A DNA stretch of 64,000 bases from NCBI GenBank assembly GCA_942492115.1, contig CALODL010000007.1:62001-126000 (forward strand). Reading direction: 5' to 3'. Position 1 is the first letter of the stretch. Each line of letters begins with the position of its first letter. The DNA comes from CALODL01 sp942492115. Its GTDB lineage: Bacteria; Planctomycetota; Phycisphaerae; UBA1845; CAIVHJ01. Below the pieces are notes generated by a model. It was not told the DNA's origin. It was given only the letters and a program-made list of their open reading frames with translations, and searched no databases. The translations under genes were made by a program, and so were the position numbers. Positions 36,429 to 45,138 of the stretch are shown here, piece after piece.

Positions 36429-36815
36429 TTGTAATAATTGGGGCCCTACCGAGGTATTCATCCTGTCATCCCGTACACGCGGTCCCAGTGCGACCATTCG
36501 CGAGGCGCAGCCGAGTAGACCCGGTCCAGCCGCAACGCGCCCGAACGCTGCAAGCACCCACGAACAGAGGGAAGTGGTGTTTCTCATGACGGAGTGAGCG
36601 ACCTGCATCACCCGGCCGCCAGGCCCACCGCAACGGAGCGAGCGCATGTCATGAGAAATTCCGCGCCCCGCCGAGGAGCCTTACACCTCGCACATCCCCG
36701 TAGTACTTGATGATTCCCCGCGGTCCCAGTGCGACCATTCTCGAGGCGCAGCCGAGTAGGCACGGTCCAGGCGAAGCGCGCCCGGACGCTGAATGCCACG
36801 CACGAACAGAGGGAA

Positions 36816-36906
36816 GTGGTGTTTCTCATGACGGAGTGAGCGACCTGCATCACCCGGCCGCCAGGCCCACCGCAACGGAGCGAGCGCATGTCATGAGAAA
36901 TTCCGC
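36816..36906. other. Representative hairpin of the consensus repeat unit
   Basis: Left arm 36816-36832 (GTGGTGTTTCTCATGAC) pairs with right arm 36890-36906 (GTCATGAGAAATTCCGC): 11 consecutive Watson-Crick pairs next to the loop, then a G-U pair, one mismatch and four more pairs. The 57-nt loop contains a direct repeat CGGAGTGAGCG / CGGAGCGAGCG. It could act as an RNA or as a DNA cruciform. Confidence 0.7.
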
Positions 36907-37321
36907 GCCCCGCCGAGGAGCCTTACACCTCGCACATCCCCGTAGTACTTGATGATTCCCCGCGGTCCCAGTGCAACCAGTCTCGAGGCGCAGCCGAGTA
37001 GACCCGGTCCAGCCGCAACGCGCCCGAACGCTGCAAGCACCCACGAACAGAGGGAAGTGGTGTTTCTCATGACGGAGTGAGCGACCTGCATCACCCGGCC
37101 GCCAGGCCCACCGCAACGGAGCGAGCGCATGTCATGAGAAATTCCGCGCCCCGCCGAGGAGCCTTACACCTCGCACATCCCCGTAGTACTTGATGGTTCC
37201 CCGCGGTCCCAGTGCAACCAGTCTCGAGGCGTGGTTCGACCAGGCCCGGGGCCACACCGCCGAGTAGACGCGACACAGACGACCCGCGCTCCTGCGTGCG
37301 AGGACACCCGGCGAGTGGGAA

Positions 37322-37406
37322 GTGGTAGCTCTCTTGCGCAGATGACGACAGACAGTTAACGTGCGGAAGCACCTGCAACGAAGGAACGGAGCAAGAGAAC
37401 TACCGC
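37322..37406. other. Divergent hairpin with compensatory stem changes (last unit of array 2)
   Basis: Left arm 37322-37337 (GTGGTAGCTCTCTTGC) pairs with right arm 37391-37406 (GCAAGAGAACTACCGC): 15 of 16 positions pair, counting one G-U. Compared with the consensus hairpin, the outer GTGG/CCGC pairs are kept while the inner stem has changed on both sides and still pairs. This is direct covariation evidence that the fold is under selection. Confidence 0.75.
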
Positions 37407-37518
37407 GCCCCGCCGAGGAGCCTTGCATCTCGCGCATTCAGCAGGCGTTTTCCGGGTTGCCACCGTGTGCTACAATCCCACGTGCACCCACAACGCACCA
37501 CACTACCGGAGGCTCGCC

Positions 37519-38349
37519 ATGTTTACCCGCAGCGCATGCTTCACCATCGGGCTCACCATCTGCATCCAGGCAGTCACCGCCCACGACCCGATTCCGGCGA
37601 CCTTCACGACCACGGACGGGGTCAAGATCGTCGGCAACTACTGGACCCCGATCGACATGACGACGCCGGCTCCAGTGGTCATCCTGTTGCACATGTATCG
37701 CTCCAACAAAGAGGCCTGGACGCCGCTGATTCCTGCCCCGGAATATGCCGGGTTCGCCGTCCTTGCGATTGATCTGCGCGGACACGGTGCGAGCGTGGAG
37801 CCCACGGCGATGAATCTGGCACAACGGGCGGCGGATCGGGACGCGACGCTGTTCAACGCGATGCACGAGGATGTGGCCGCCGCATTGAAGTGGCTGGGTT
37901 CGCGCAGCGAGGTCAACCTCGAACACGTGGCACTCATTGGAGCCAGTGTGGGGTGCAGCGTGGCGCTGGACTCCGCTGTCCGCGAACCACGGATCGATGC
38001 GGTGGTGTTGATGACACCGGGCAAGAACTATCTCGGCGTCGATTCCATGGCCCACATCAAGCGCTACGGCAGGAGACCCATTCTGATCCTGTCTACCGAG
38101 GAAGAGTTGAACGGCGGCGCCGTGCCACTCGCGGCCGCGCTGTCGCCGGACCTCGCCGCCTCGGCGGCGCAGCGCGCCAGGACAACGCCGCAGGATGGTG
38201 TGTGGCTGTTCGCCGAACAGGTGGACGGAGTCCGCATCGCCCTGCTGATCGCACAGCAGAACAAGGCCCACGGCACAAGAATGTTCGGAACGGTCACCGG
38301 CGTCGAACAGCACATCGCCGACTTCACCAGGCATGCAGTCAAGCCGTAG
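37519..38349 (+). CDS. Exported alpha/beta hydrolase (dienelactone-hydrolase-like)
   Basis: The 276-aa protein starts at the ATG at 37519, which has GGAGG 6 nt upstream; the frame is open 32 codons further but that part lacks coding character. The signal peptide is probably cleaved after AVTA (residue 21). The nucleophile motif is GASVGC with Ser143, the oxyanion-side segment is LLHMYRS (57-62) and the candidate catalytic histidine is His251 in AHGTRMF. An acidic residue near 195-197 (EEE) may complete the triad. The family includes esterases and lipases; the substrate is unknown. It stands alone between repeat array 2 and the convergent exopolysaccharide operon. Confidence 0.85.
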   Translation: MFTRSACFTIGLTICIQAVTAHDPIPATFTTTDGVKIVGNYWTPIDMTTPAPVVILLHMYRSNKEAWTPLIPAPEYAGFAVLAIDLRGHGASVEPTAMNLAQRAADRDATLFNAMHEDVAAALKWLGSRSEVNLEHVALIGASVGCSVALDSAVREPRIDAVVLMTPGKNYLGVDSMAHIKRYGRRPILILSTEEELNGGAVPLAAALSPDLAASAAQRARTTPQDGVWLFAEQVDGVRIALLIAQQNKAHGTRMFGTVTGVEQHIADFTRHAVKP

Positions 38350-38464
38350 CGGGGACGATGGTCGCCCCGGCCAGCTGGTAGATGCCTGCACCATTCACCG
38401 CTTCGGGATCCGGGCACGCACACAGTCCGGCCGTAATGCAATCACCCGAGGAATGTACGCAGGG

Positions 38465-39631
38465 TCACCCAACCGGCATCTCGACGCCATGACCTGATGT
38501 GGAGGTCATCTGCTCGAACAGGCGCTCGTAGGCGTCGACGCTGCGCGCCACCGTGTGATGCTGCAAGTAGAACTCTCGACAACGCTGCGAATAGCTTAAC
38601 CACGTCTCCGCACTGTCCAGCAGGTCGTGCAGCCCCTGACGCAATTCTTTGACATCCGTGCCCACACGACCCAGTTCATGTTCAACGACGACGCCGTCCG
38701 GGTTGACCGTAGACACGACAGGAATGCCGCGGGCCCAGGACTCGAGGAACGTATTGGGGTATCCTTCCCAATGCGATGTACACATGACGGCCACCGCGCG
38801 GCTGAAAACAGTGCCGATCCTGGCGTGGGGCACAAGGCCGTGCAGCGTGACGTTGGCCAGCGCCTCGGCACGGTTTACGATCCCCTCGGCATAGGGAGTC
38901 GGTGCGTTGGCCGCCCCGACAATATCGAAATCGTACTCGGGACAGGATGCCGCCACATCGATCAACAACTCCGGTCGCTTGACCGCGGCAAAACGCCCGA
39001 CCCACAGGACACGCGGACGAACCCCGTTGGGCAGCCCCTCGACGAGTTGTGCTCGCGCCGGCTCCATCGTACAGGTGCGAATGACTGTCGCCGGTATGCC
39101 GAGCCCGGCGGCAAGTGCCTGCAGCTGACGGTCGGTCTGGCACACCACGCAAGCGCGGCGCACACCGTATGAGTAGATCATCCGTTCACGCGCAGTGGTC
39201 AGTGTCGACAATCCGGAATCACAGTTTCCATCACTGGCAATGCCGAATACGAAATGCCGACGACGCCACCTGCACCATGCTGCAACCTGGCCCGTCTCCG
39301 TTCCGGCGCCGCGCTGATAGTAGATATCTGCGTTGGCCCGCTGCATGGCCTGCCACAATGACGTCGTCTGGGGATGGATGAAACGCATCCCCGGCCACCC
39401 GGCGTCAACCGGACACTTCTTGAAGACTTGAATACCCCCACAGTCCACGCCGTCCGGCTGTCCGTAGTCGTGCACCACGAACGTCACACGGTATCCGCGC
39501 CGCGCCAGTTCCCGGGCTATGAGCACCTGCTGAACCTCGGCTCCGCCGATCTGTCCGACCGCAGGATCGTCGGCGAGAATACCGTAACTCTTCAACGCGA
39601 CGAAACAAACCGTTGGCTTGGCTCGCGTCAC
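38465..39631 (-). CDS. Glycosyltransferase family 4 (GT-B)
   Basis: This is a 388-aa enzyme. The GTG start overlaps the flippase stop by 4 bp (GTGA), with AAGGGG just upstream; a longer open frame exists but lies inside the flippase gene. The N-terminal half opens with VCFVALKSYG and GGAEVQQVLIARELARRG. The C-terminal nucleotide-sugar domain has RVLWVGRFAAVKRPELLID and the GT4 signature WEGYPNTFLESWARGIPVV, where the Glu of E-x7-E binds the donor. It is the last gene of a ten-gene operon and probably adds one sugar to the exopolysaccharide repeat unit on the cytoplasmic face. Sugar specificity is not predictable. Confidence 0.9.
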   Translation of the reverse strand: MTRAKPTVCFVALKSYGILADDPAVGQIGGAEVQQVLIARELARRGYRVTFVVHDYGQPDGVDCGGIQVFKKCPVDAGWPGMRFIHPQTTSLWQAMQRANADIYYQRGAGTETGQVAAWCRWRRRHFVFGIASDGNCDSGLSTLTTARERMIYSYGVRRACVVCQTDRQLQALAAGLGIPATVIRTCTMEPARAQLVEGLPNGVRPRVLWVGRFAAVKRPELLIDVAASCPEYDFDIVGAANAPTPYAEGIVNRAEALANVTLHGLVPHARIGTVFSRAVAVMCTSHWEGYPNTFLESWARGIPVVSTVNPDGVVVEHELGRVGTDVKELRQGLHDLLDSAETWLSYSQRCREFYLQHHTVARSVDAYERLFEQMTSTSGHGVEMPVG

Positions 39632-41193
39632 ACCGGTGCCCCTTCGGCAGGTGGGAGGGTACTGGAGGGCGCTGGACGCGGCCGGCGAATTTCCGGCAGA
39701 ACGAACAGTGCGTACAGCATGCCGGTGATGATCACAGTGACCACGACGCCAATCCCTGCAACCCATAACACGTCAACGGGTAACCACAGGCGCACGGCAA
39801 GCATTGCAGCAGCGCCGGGGAGCGCCAGGCTGACCGGCTTCGGCACGATGCCGGCGATGTACTCGCCGATCGGAATCCGAAGGTTGCGACAAGCGTACCA
39901 CGGCAGAAGGACGCCGCCCGATATGGCTACCGGAACCGCCATACCCACGGCCGCACCGAGCATGCCGGCGCCGTAAACGTACAGCGCTACCACCGTCACG
40001 ACAATCGACAGGATGGCAGCAACCATCTCGAACAAGGCCGGCCAGCCGTGGCGCCCCATGCCCATGAGCACGGAGTACAAAGCCATTTGCGGAACCGAGA
40101 ACATGTGGCCGACGACCATAATGGTCAGTACGGCCGGTGCCCGATATTCCGGCCCCATCCACAGCTCCAGTAGCGGACCGCCCAGGATGATGAGAATCGC
40201 TGCGATGGGCAGCGTGATATACATGCCGAAGCGCGCACTGGCGATAACCAGGCGTACGAGATCATCGTGCCGTTCAGCGGCATGCAACGCGCTGCTCGTT
40301 GGAATGATGACCTGGGCGTACTGTTTGACGAACTTCATCATGTGGGTCACGAGGGCGCGCTGGCGCGCGTAAATAGCCAGCACCGCAGGTCCCAGAACGA
40401 CGCCAACAATCAGGCTGTTCAGCCCATAGAGACAGCTGCGCGCCAGCCCCTGGGCCACGGACCGGCCGCCGAATTGAATCATCTCCCGCGCGGTGTCCCA
40501 CCGACAATGCCGCCGGGCGAACGTCAGTGTCGGACACAGCCTGCGGGCCACATAGTACTTGGCGATGTGCGATGCCAGATCGCACAGCAGGGTCGTCCAA
40601 CCCAACGCCACCAGGCCGCCCCCACTGGCCAGCACGATCAACATGAGGACCAGGCGCGCAACATCACGACCCGAGCGAATGAGGTTGAGCAGATCGAAGC
40701 GCTCGTAACCCGTGATGACACCGTTGAGCACGTTGGCTGGCCCATGCAATGCCGTCGTAATCGATAGCAACAGCACGAGCCATTGAGCCGTGAGAATGTC
40801 ATCGGCGCTTTCGCCACCCAGCATGCTGGGCACGAACCGGGTAAACACCACGGCGAGGGCAATCCCCAGGCACGCTGACACCGATAGGAATGCCAGGCTG
40901 GAATTGACTGTGTTGTTCAGCGCGGTCCACTCCGCGCGTGTTCGTTGGCGTGAGACGAAACGGCTGACGGCCCCGATCACGCCGAGGGTCATGAGCTCGA
41001 CGTAGACCACGAGAGTCCAGCCGAAGTCCCATATTCCGAGGAGGGCCTGCCCTTGATAGGTGCTGATGACGCGTGGCAGCACGAAGCCCGATACGACCAC
41101 GATGCCGTACCACAGCCAATTACTCATGACACTGCGGGCCAGTCGGCCGCGGTGCACGGGCGAAGTGGAAGAGGATGGATTACTCGTAGCCAT
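39628..41193 (-). CDS. Polysaccharide flippase (Wzx/MATE-like)
   Basis: The 521-aa protein has about 12-14 membrane segments. The oligosaccharide-flippase pattern is seen in the N-terminal region (SNWLWYGIVVVSGFVLPRVISTYQG with LGIWDFGWTLVVYVEL) and in paired helices through to the C-terminus. It probably moves lipid-linked repeat units across the inner membrane. The ATG at 41193 overlaps the 3' end of the sulfotransferase gene by 14 bp; an ATG at 41130 (MSNWLWYGI) is a possible alternative because no strong ribosome binding site precedes 41193. Its stop overlaps the GTG of the following GT4. Confidence 0.88.
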   Translation of the reverse strand: MATSNPSSSTSPVHRGRLARSVMSNWLWYGIVVVSGFVLPRVISTYQGQALLGIWDFGWTLVVYVELMTLGVIGAVSRFVSRQRTRAEWTALNNTVNSSLAFLSVSACLGIALAVVFTRFVPSMLGGESADDILTAQWLVLLLSITTALHGPANVLNGVITGYERFDLLNLIRSGRDVARLVLMLIVLASGGGLVALGWTTLLCDLASHIAKYYVARRLCPTLTFARRHCRWDTAREMIQFGGRSVAQGLARSCLYGLNSLIVGVVLGPAVLAIYARQRALVTHMMKFVKQYAQVIIPTSSALHAAERHDDLVRLVIASARFGMYITLPIAAILIILGGPLLELWMGPEYRAPAVLTIMVVGHMFSVPQMALYSVLMGMGRHGWPALFEMVAAILSIVVTVVALYVYGAGMLGAAVGMAVPVAISGGVLLPWYACRNLRIPIGEYIAGIVPKPVSLALPGAAAMLAVRLWLPVDVLWVAGIGVVVTVIITGMLYALFVLPEIRRPRPAPSSTLPPAEGAPV

Positions 41194-42082
41194 ATCTTCG
41201 GTTGGTCGCACCTGCGATGCGCTCAAAGATGGCCTGTGCCGGAGACGCCAGTTCAGTGCGCCAGGTCTCATCGAGCCGGATAGAACCCGCCGCCCCGAGA
41301 CGCATGTTGTTGTTGCCCAGGATATGGTGTGCCACGCTGCTGAAATCATCGGGAATGGTCGGTGTAATGCCCAGGAAACCGTGGATACGCCGCAAAGTCT
41401 CCGGTGGATCGGCACACAAGTCTTCATAGCGCAGACTCATGAGTTTCTCAGATCCAATTCGCGAAGCCAGTTGTTCGATCTGCTGATGGGTACTCAACCA
41501 CTCCCGGGTGGCCACTTCGGGATCCGTTGAGTTGCGTCTGACCGCGGAATTGAGCACACCGCGCCCGTCGCGAATGAGCTGGATGACCCACACGTTGTAG
41601 TCCTCGGACTCCAGGAGGTACTTCAGGCGCACGGGATCCTTCGAACTGTCCGCGAAAACCCGGCCGCCTTGCAATTCGAGTATCGCTTCGATCACGCTGC
41701 GATTGACTTGTGTGATCTGCGGAAACGTCCGCCGGCAGGCGGGCATGGTTGCGACCAGGCCATCGCGGACCTGCTCGAACAACGGCCCACGCAGGCGGGC
41801 GCGAACGATGCGGTCCGCGACCGGATTGTCGCGACAACGAAAATCCGTGGCCGGTCGTTCCAGGTCGAAAGGCAACCCGTCGGCATGCACACGTTGGGTC
41901 ACGGCCTGCCAGAACGAACACTTACTGAGCAGCGCGCCGCACGAACATTCGTACGTTGCGATGTCGATTGGACCCCACTTGAGCTCTCCCATGGTTGCAA
42001 TCTGCGGATGTGCATTGAGCAAGAAGGTCAAGAGCGTCGAGCCCGAGTAGCTCGGCGAGGCGATATAGACCAGGTCGATCAT
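41180..42082 (-). CDS. PAPS-dependent sulfotransferase
   Basis: The 300-aa protein carries the 5'-phosphosulfate-binding loop at the N-terminus (SPSYSGSTLL, residues 9-18) and the 3'-phosphate-binding segment QLIRDGRGVLNSAVRR (about 168-183), with DSSKDP at 145-150 between them. These are the hallmarks of the sulfotransferase fold that uses 3'-phosphoadenosine-5'-phosphosulfate. It lies inside the polysaccharide operon, so sulfation of the polymer or of its lipid-linked precursor is the likely role. The ATG overlaps the stop of the polymerase gene by 4 bp (ATGA); a longer upstream frame was rejected for that reason. Confidence 0.9.
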   Translation of the reverse strand: MIDLVYIASPSYSGSTLLTFLLNAHPQIATMGELKWGPIDIATYECSCGALLSKCSFWQAVTQRVHADGLPFDLERPATDFRCRDNPVADRIVRARLRGPLFEQVRDGLVATMPACRRTFPQITQVNRSVIEAILELQGGRVFADSSKDPVRLKYLLESEDYNVWVIQLIRDGRGVLNSAVRRNSTDPEVATREWLSTHQQIEQLASRIGSEKLMSLRYEDLCADPPETLRRIHGFLGITPTIPDDFSSVAHHILGNNNMRLGAAGSIRLDETWRTELASPAQAIFERIAGATNRRYGYE

Positions 42083-43455
42083 GAGGAGCCAACGACCTCC
42101 CGAACAGCAGGCATACGGACAGGGACCGCTTGGCGGGCAGCTGCCACCCGCGACATACTGCGGCACTCGACGTACAGACGCAGCCCGACAGCCCATACGC
42201 ACAGAAATGGAACCTTGCTCTGAGTCATGAAGAAACTCGATCCGGCGACCCCCACGGTGACTTCAGCGATGACGAAGATCAGTGAAATCATGCCCGTAAT
42301 GATGACCAACTGTGGATGGTGTCGTTTGATCAGAAACAACGATGCGTGCCCCAGCACGACGATCCACGACAGACATATGACCAGGCCGACACCCCCGGCA
42401 TCGAGCAGGATCTCGAGGTACGAATTATGCGGGTGCTTTGGAACATGGCCTTCGAGGGCGGTGATCTCATCGTAACAGGGCGTCCGCTTGATGCCCCAGC
42501 GCCCGTGCCCAAACACCGGCGAGTGACTGATCTGCTCTATGACCGGGGGCCACAGATTCGTCACACGGCCTGCAGAGATCTCATTCCAATCGTAGCTGTC
42601 TTCCTCGACACCGCTGAGGACGCGACTCGACACACTTGGGACGAGGGCCACGACGAGCAACAGAACGACCGGCATCGCCACCAGAATGCTGCGATAACGC
42701 AACACGCCCAGCATGCCCCCAATCGCACAAAACGCCAGAAAGCCCGCACGGGACTTGAGCGCAACGAACGGCGGGATCGCACAGGCAATCACCATCAACC
42801 ATCCGATCTTCATGTACTTGCGGTTCAGCAAAACGTAGACGAACAGCGCGGCCCAGATGGTCGGCGCGAGTAGTGCCGCCAGGTCATTGGCGAACAAACC
42901 GATCAACTTATCGGTCATGCGCCGGGCATCTTCGTAGTCTATGGTGAACACCCGCACATTCATCGACTTGAGCATCAGCAGAGCGTAGCACAGCCCGCTG
43001 AATATGCTGGTGATCAGCGCGAGTCGGACCCGATCGGGGGTCTTGGCACCATCGTAGAACATGTACGCCAGCATGATGAATTTGAGGGGATTGATGATCC
43101 CATCGATAATCGCAAACTTGGTGACCGGACCATGGCCACCGCGATCCAGGGCGGCCCAGATCGATGCGGCCAGCACCATGATGATGTAGGCGAAGAACAA
43201 CACCGCCATGGGTTTGGTCGCCGGCGTCCCCTTGGGCTCGTAGCGCCGATAGTGCCACCACGACACCATGATGACCACGAGACACAGGTTCCACGGGTTG
43301 ACGCCCTGGACGTTGAACATCGACGCTGGCATGCTGGGATGCTGCGCCACGACGGTCAGTAGCAGCATGGCACAGGCTGCCACGAACCACCGCCGGATGG
43401 CGATGCCCATGACCACCAGGACGAAAACGAGCAGAATGATCGTACGAATGGGCAA
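42079..43455 (-). CDS. O-antigen polymerase/ligase-like membrane protein (Wzy/WaaL family)
   Basis: The 458-aa protein has about 11 membrane segments. It carries the family pattern SRAGFL (235-240), a periplasmic loop with AGR (295-297) and HPHNSYLEILLDAG (341-354), which matches the O-antigen ligase/polymerase signature. It probably polymerises lipid-linked repeat units or ligates the polymer in the periplasm. The start is TTG at 43455, with GGAG 8 nt upstream; the first downstream ATG (43410) would cut into the first membrane segment. An 11-nt gap separates it from the upstream methyltransferase. Confidence 0.88.
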   Translation of the reverse strand: MPIRTIILLVFVLVVMGIAIRRWFVAACAMLLLTVVAQHPSMPASMFNVQGVNPWNLCLVVIMVSWWHYRRYEPKGTPATKPMAVLFFAYIIMVLAASIWAALDRGGHGPVTKFAIIDGIINPLKFIMLAYMFYDGAKTPDRVRLALITSIFSGLCYALLMLKSMNVRVFTIDYEDARRMTDKLIGLFANDLAALLAPTIWAALFVYVLLNRKYMKIGWLMVIACAIPPFVALKSRAGFLAFCAIGGMLGVLRYRSILVAMPVVLLLVVALVPSVSSRVLSGVEEDSYDWNEISAGRVTNLWPPVIEQISHSPVFGHGRWGIKRTPCYDEITALEGHVPKHPHNSYLEILLDAGGVGLVICLSWIVVLGHASLFLIKRHHPQLVIITGMISLIFVIAEVTVGVAGSSFFMTQSKVPFLCVWAVGLRLYVECRSMSRVAAARQAVPVRMPAVREVVGSS

Positions 43456-43466
43456 GCCGGACTCCG

Positions 43467-44306
43467 CTACTCTGGCTTACACGCACTGGCCACCATGGTC
43501 TGGGCCAGGGCACTCGAGACCCACTGGGCCTCGCGCAAACGGTTGGTCAGAAACCGCGATATCTTGATGGCTACAGGTCCACGACCGAATCGGCCGTGCA
43601 GCCCGAAGGTGTTGAACAAGACATTCGACACGCGCAGCCCGGCTGCATCGAGCATGCTGCGGACTTGACGGATCGACCACTGCTGGTGCTTGTAGTCGGG
43701 CGCGAGCCCATGGTTGGATCGCCCACGCACCCTGTTCAACGTGCCGATCAATGCCCGCTCGAGGCCAATTTCCGCAGTCGACAGGTGGCGCAGAAGGCTC
43801 GTACTGTTTGGGAACGAGATGATCAGGTGGCCACCAGGCTTGATCACACGATTGATCTGGGTCAGCACGTCGGCTGGATGGGTCACATATTCAAGAACAC
43901 CAATGCACGTCACGATGTCGACTGCACCATCAGCCAACGGTATGCGCATGGCGTCTCCAACCATAAAAGCGTCCGTAGGCCTGCGCTTGGCAGCATCGCT
44001 GACCATCTCACATGCCAGGTCCATGCCCACTGCCCGAAGTCGTTCCTGGGGCAGTCCCTCGAGAATATTGCCGCCGCCACAACCGAGATCAAGGATCGTC
44101 ACGGGCCCCGTGCGATCCTCGAGAAGCGGCCTGATCAGGCGGTGCACATTCTCGCGACGCAACTGCAGATCAAGATCGGACATTTTGCGCGGTTCGACAT
44201 TGTATCGATCGCCCCACACGTTACCGGCGTCCTCGAAGTGCGTTCGAACGACTTCACGTTGTCCACTCTGTGATGACTGCGTTTGTGTTGGCATGTGCTT
44301 ATCCAT
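43467..44306 (-). CDS. SAM-dependent methyltransferase (class I)
   Basis: The 279-aa protein has the Rossmann-type SAM-binding motif ILDLGCGGGN (71-80), the acidic motif-II region VGMDLACEM, and VGDAMRIPLADGAVDIVTCIGVLEYV, followed by INRVIKPGGHLIIS. This is a Methyltransf_11-like enzyme. It starts inside the 3' end of the preceding methyltransferase gene (8-bp overlap). Context suggests O-methylation of a sugar in the exopolysaccharide, or of a lipid carrier intermediate. The substrate is unknown. Confidence 0.88.
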   Translation of the reverse strand: MDKHMPTQTQSSQSGQREVVRTHFEDAGNVWGDRYNVEPRKMSDLDLQLRRENVHRLIRPLLEDRTGPVTILDLGCGGGNILEGLPQERLRAVGMDLACEMVSDAAKRRPTDAFMVGDAMRIPLADGAVDIVTCIGVLEYVTHPADVLTQINRVIKPGGHLIISFPNSTSLLRHLSTAEIGLERALIGTLNRVRGRSNHGLAPDYKHQQWSIRQVRSMLDAAGLRVSNVLFNTFGLHGRFGRGPVAIKISRFLTNRLREAQWVSSALAQTMVASACKPE

Positions 44307-45138
44307 GACTCATGGCCTTGTCCTGCGCATCCTGACGACCCGCGACCGCCCCCTGCGCTTCGTTCCGTTCTGTTGTGCCATTCTCCGCTGGCGTCCGTCT
44401 ACCGGGCTTCCAATAGACCGCCTGGATCATGTGACGGAGCCACGCCAGGGCATCGACATGGCGCACGACCCGCTCTGCAACAATCCCCATGCGATACACG
44501 ATTGGTGAAAAAAGAAGATAAGTCGGGTGATGCGAGATGTAACTCAACTCCATCTCGTCAAACCCTGTCTCGTGCCCCAGGCGTCGCAGCGATGACAGAG
44601 AATTGGCCCGATAGTAGGTTGGAAACGTATCTTCTTCCGCTGTGCCGGACAGTAGTTTGTTGATGACCACGCGCGCGCCATGCGGCAGCACCCGGCCGCA
44701 GACAATGGGTGGAAATTTCTGGTTTACCGTACTGATGATGAAGCGCCCACCCGGCCGCAGCACGCGACGCGCCTCATTGAACACCGCATGGGGGTCCTCG
44801 AGGTGCTCGGCGACGTTGTTCATTGCTACGACATCGACGGAGTTGTCGTCCATCGGCAAGGTTGAGGCGTCACCGACGATGAGTTGAAACGAATCATCCA
44901 GTTCTGGATTGGGCCGACAGTCGGGATCGATTCCGACCTTCAAGCGAAACTGGTCGCTGGCGCGACGCAGCATGTTCGCGCGCCACCCACACCCGATCTC
45001 GACCAGCACGTCGCCGGGCTCACGGCGCATCTCGGCCAGGTATATTTCGCCGGGCCACAACGGCTGCGGGTACAACCGATCGCGAATCTCCAGACATCGC
45101 GCCTTGTTGCGCACGAGATGTTCGCCAAACCAGCCCAT
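44299..45138 (-). CDS. SAM-dependent methyltransferase (class I)
   Basis: The 279-aa protein has VLVEIGCGWRANM (44-56) as SAM motif I, VGIDPD as motif II, and NNVAEHLEDPHAVFNEARRVLRPGGRFIIS as the later core. The ATG overlaps the stop of the upstream oxidoreductase by one base (TGATG), so translation is coupled. It resembles the methyltransferase immediately downstream only in its core, so the pair is not a recent duplication. The likely substrate is a sugar of the repeat unit, inferred from operon context. Confidence 0.88.
   Translation of the reverse strand: MGWFGEHLVRNKARCLEIRDRLYPQPLWPGEIYLAEMRREPGDVLVEIGCGWRANMLRRASDQFRLKVGIDPDCRPNPELDDSFQLIVGDASTLPMDDNSVDVVAMNNVAEHLEDPHAVFNEARRVLRPGGRFIISTVNQKFPPIVCGRVLPHGARVVINKLLSGTAEEDTFPTYYRANSLSSLRRLGHETGFDEMELSYISHHPTYLLFSPIVYRMGIVAERVVRHVDALAWLRHMIQAVYWKPGRRTPAENGTTERNEAQGAVAGRQDAQDKAMSHG

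Larger units (their letters stand above)
36479..37436. repeat. Array 2 of ~242-bp intergenic hairpin repeat (4 units, last one divergent)
   Basis: Units begin at 36479, 36720, 36962 and 37203 (periods 241, 242, 241). The first three match array 1 closely, including both sequence types of the variable section. The fourth keeps the opening ~28 nt and the closing CCCCGCCGAGGAGCCTTGC segment but has a different middle. That middle still forms a comparable hairpin with another sequence. It ends CCTTGCATCTCGCGCA, like the last unit of array 1. The alpha/beta hydrolase gene starts 83 nt downstream. Confidence 0.9.

Noticed and set aside
31156..37436. CRISPR array
   Set aside because: The repeat is ~242 bp with short linkers, not a 20-40 bp repeat with unique spacers, and no cas genes are present.
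31143..37437. Several minus-strand open frames of 60-210 codons in the repeat arrays (peptides with HEKHHFPLFV and MRSLRCGGPGGRVMQ)
   Set aside because: They recur only because the 242-bp unit is repeated, change frame or composition at unit edges, lack ribosome binding sites and cross the conserved hairpin.
30793..37518. Insertion sequence or transposon
   Set aside because: No transposase, terminal inverted repeats or target-site duplication was found around the arrays; the duplication is noncoding.
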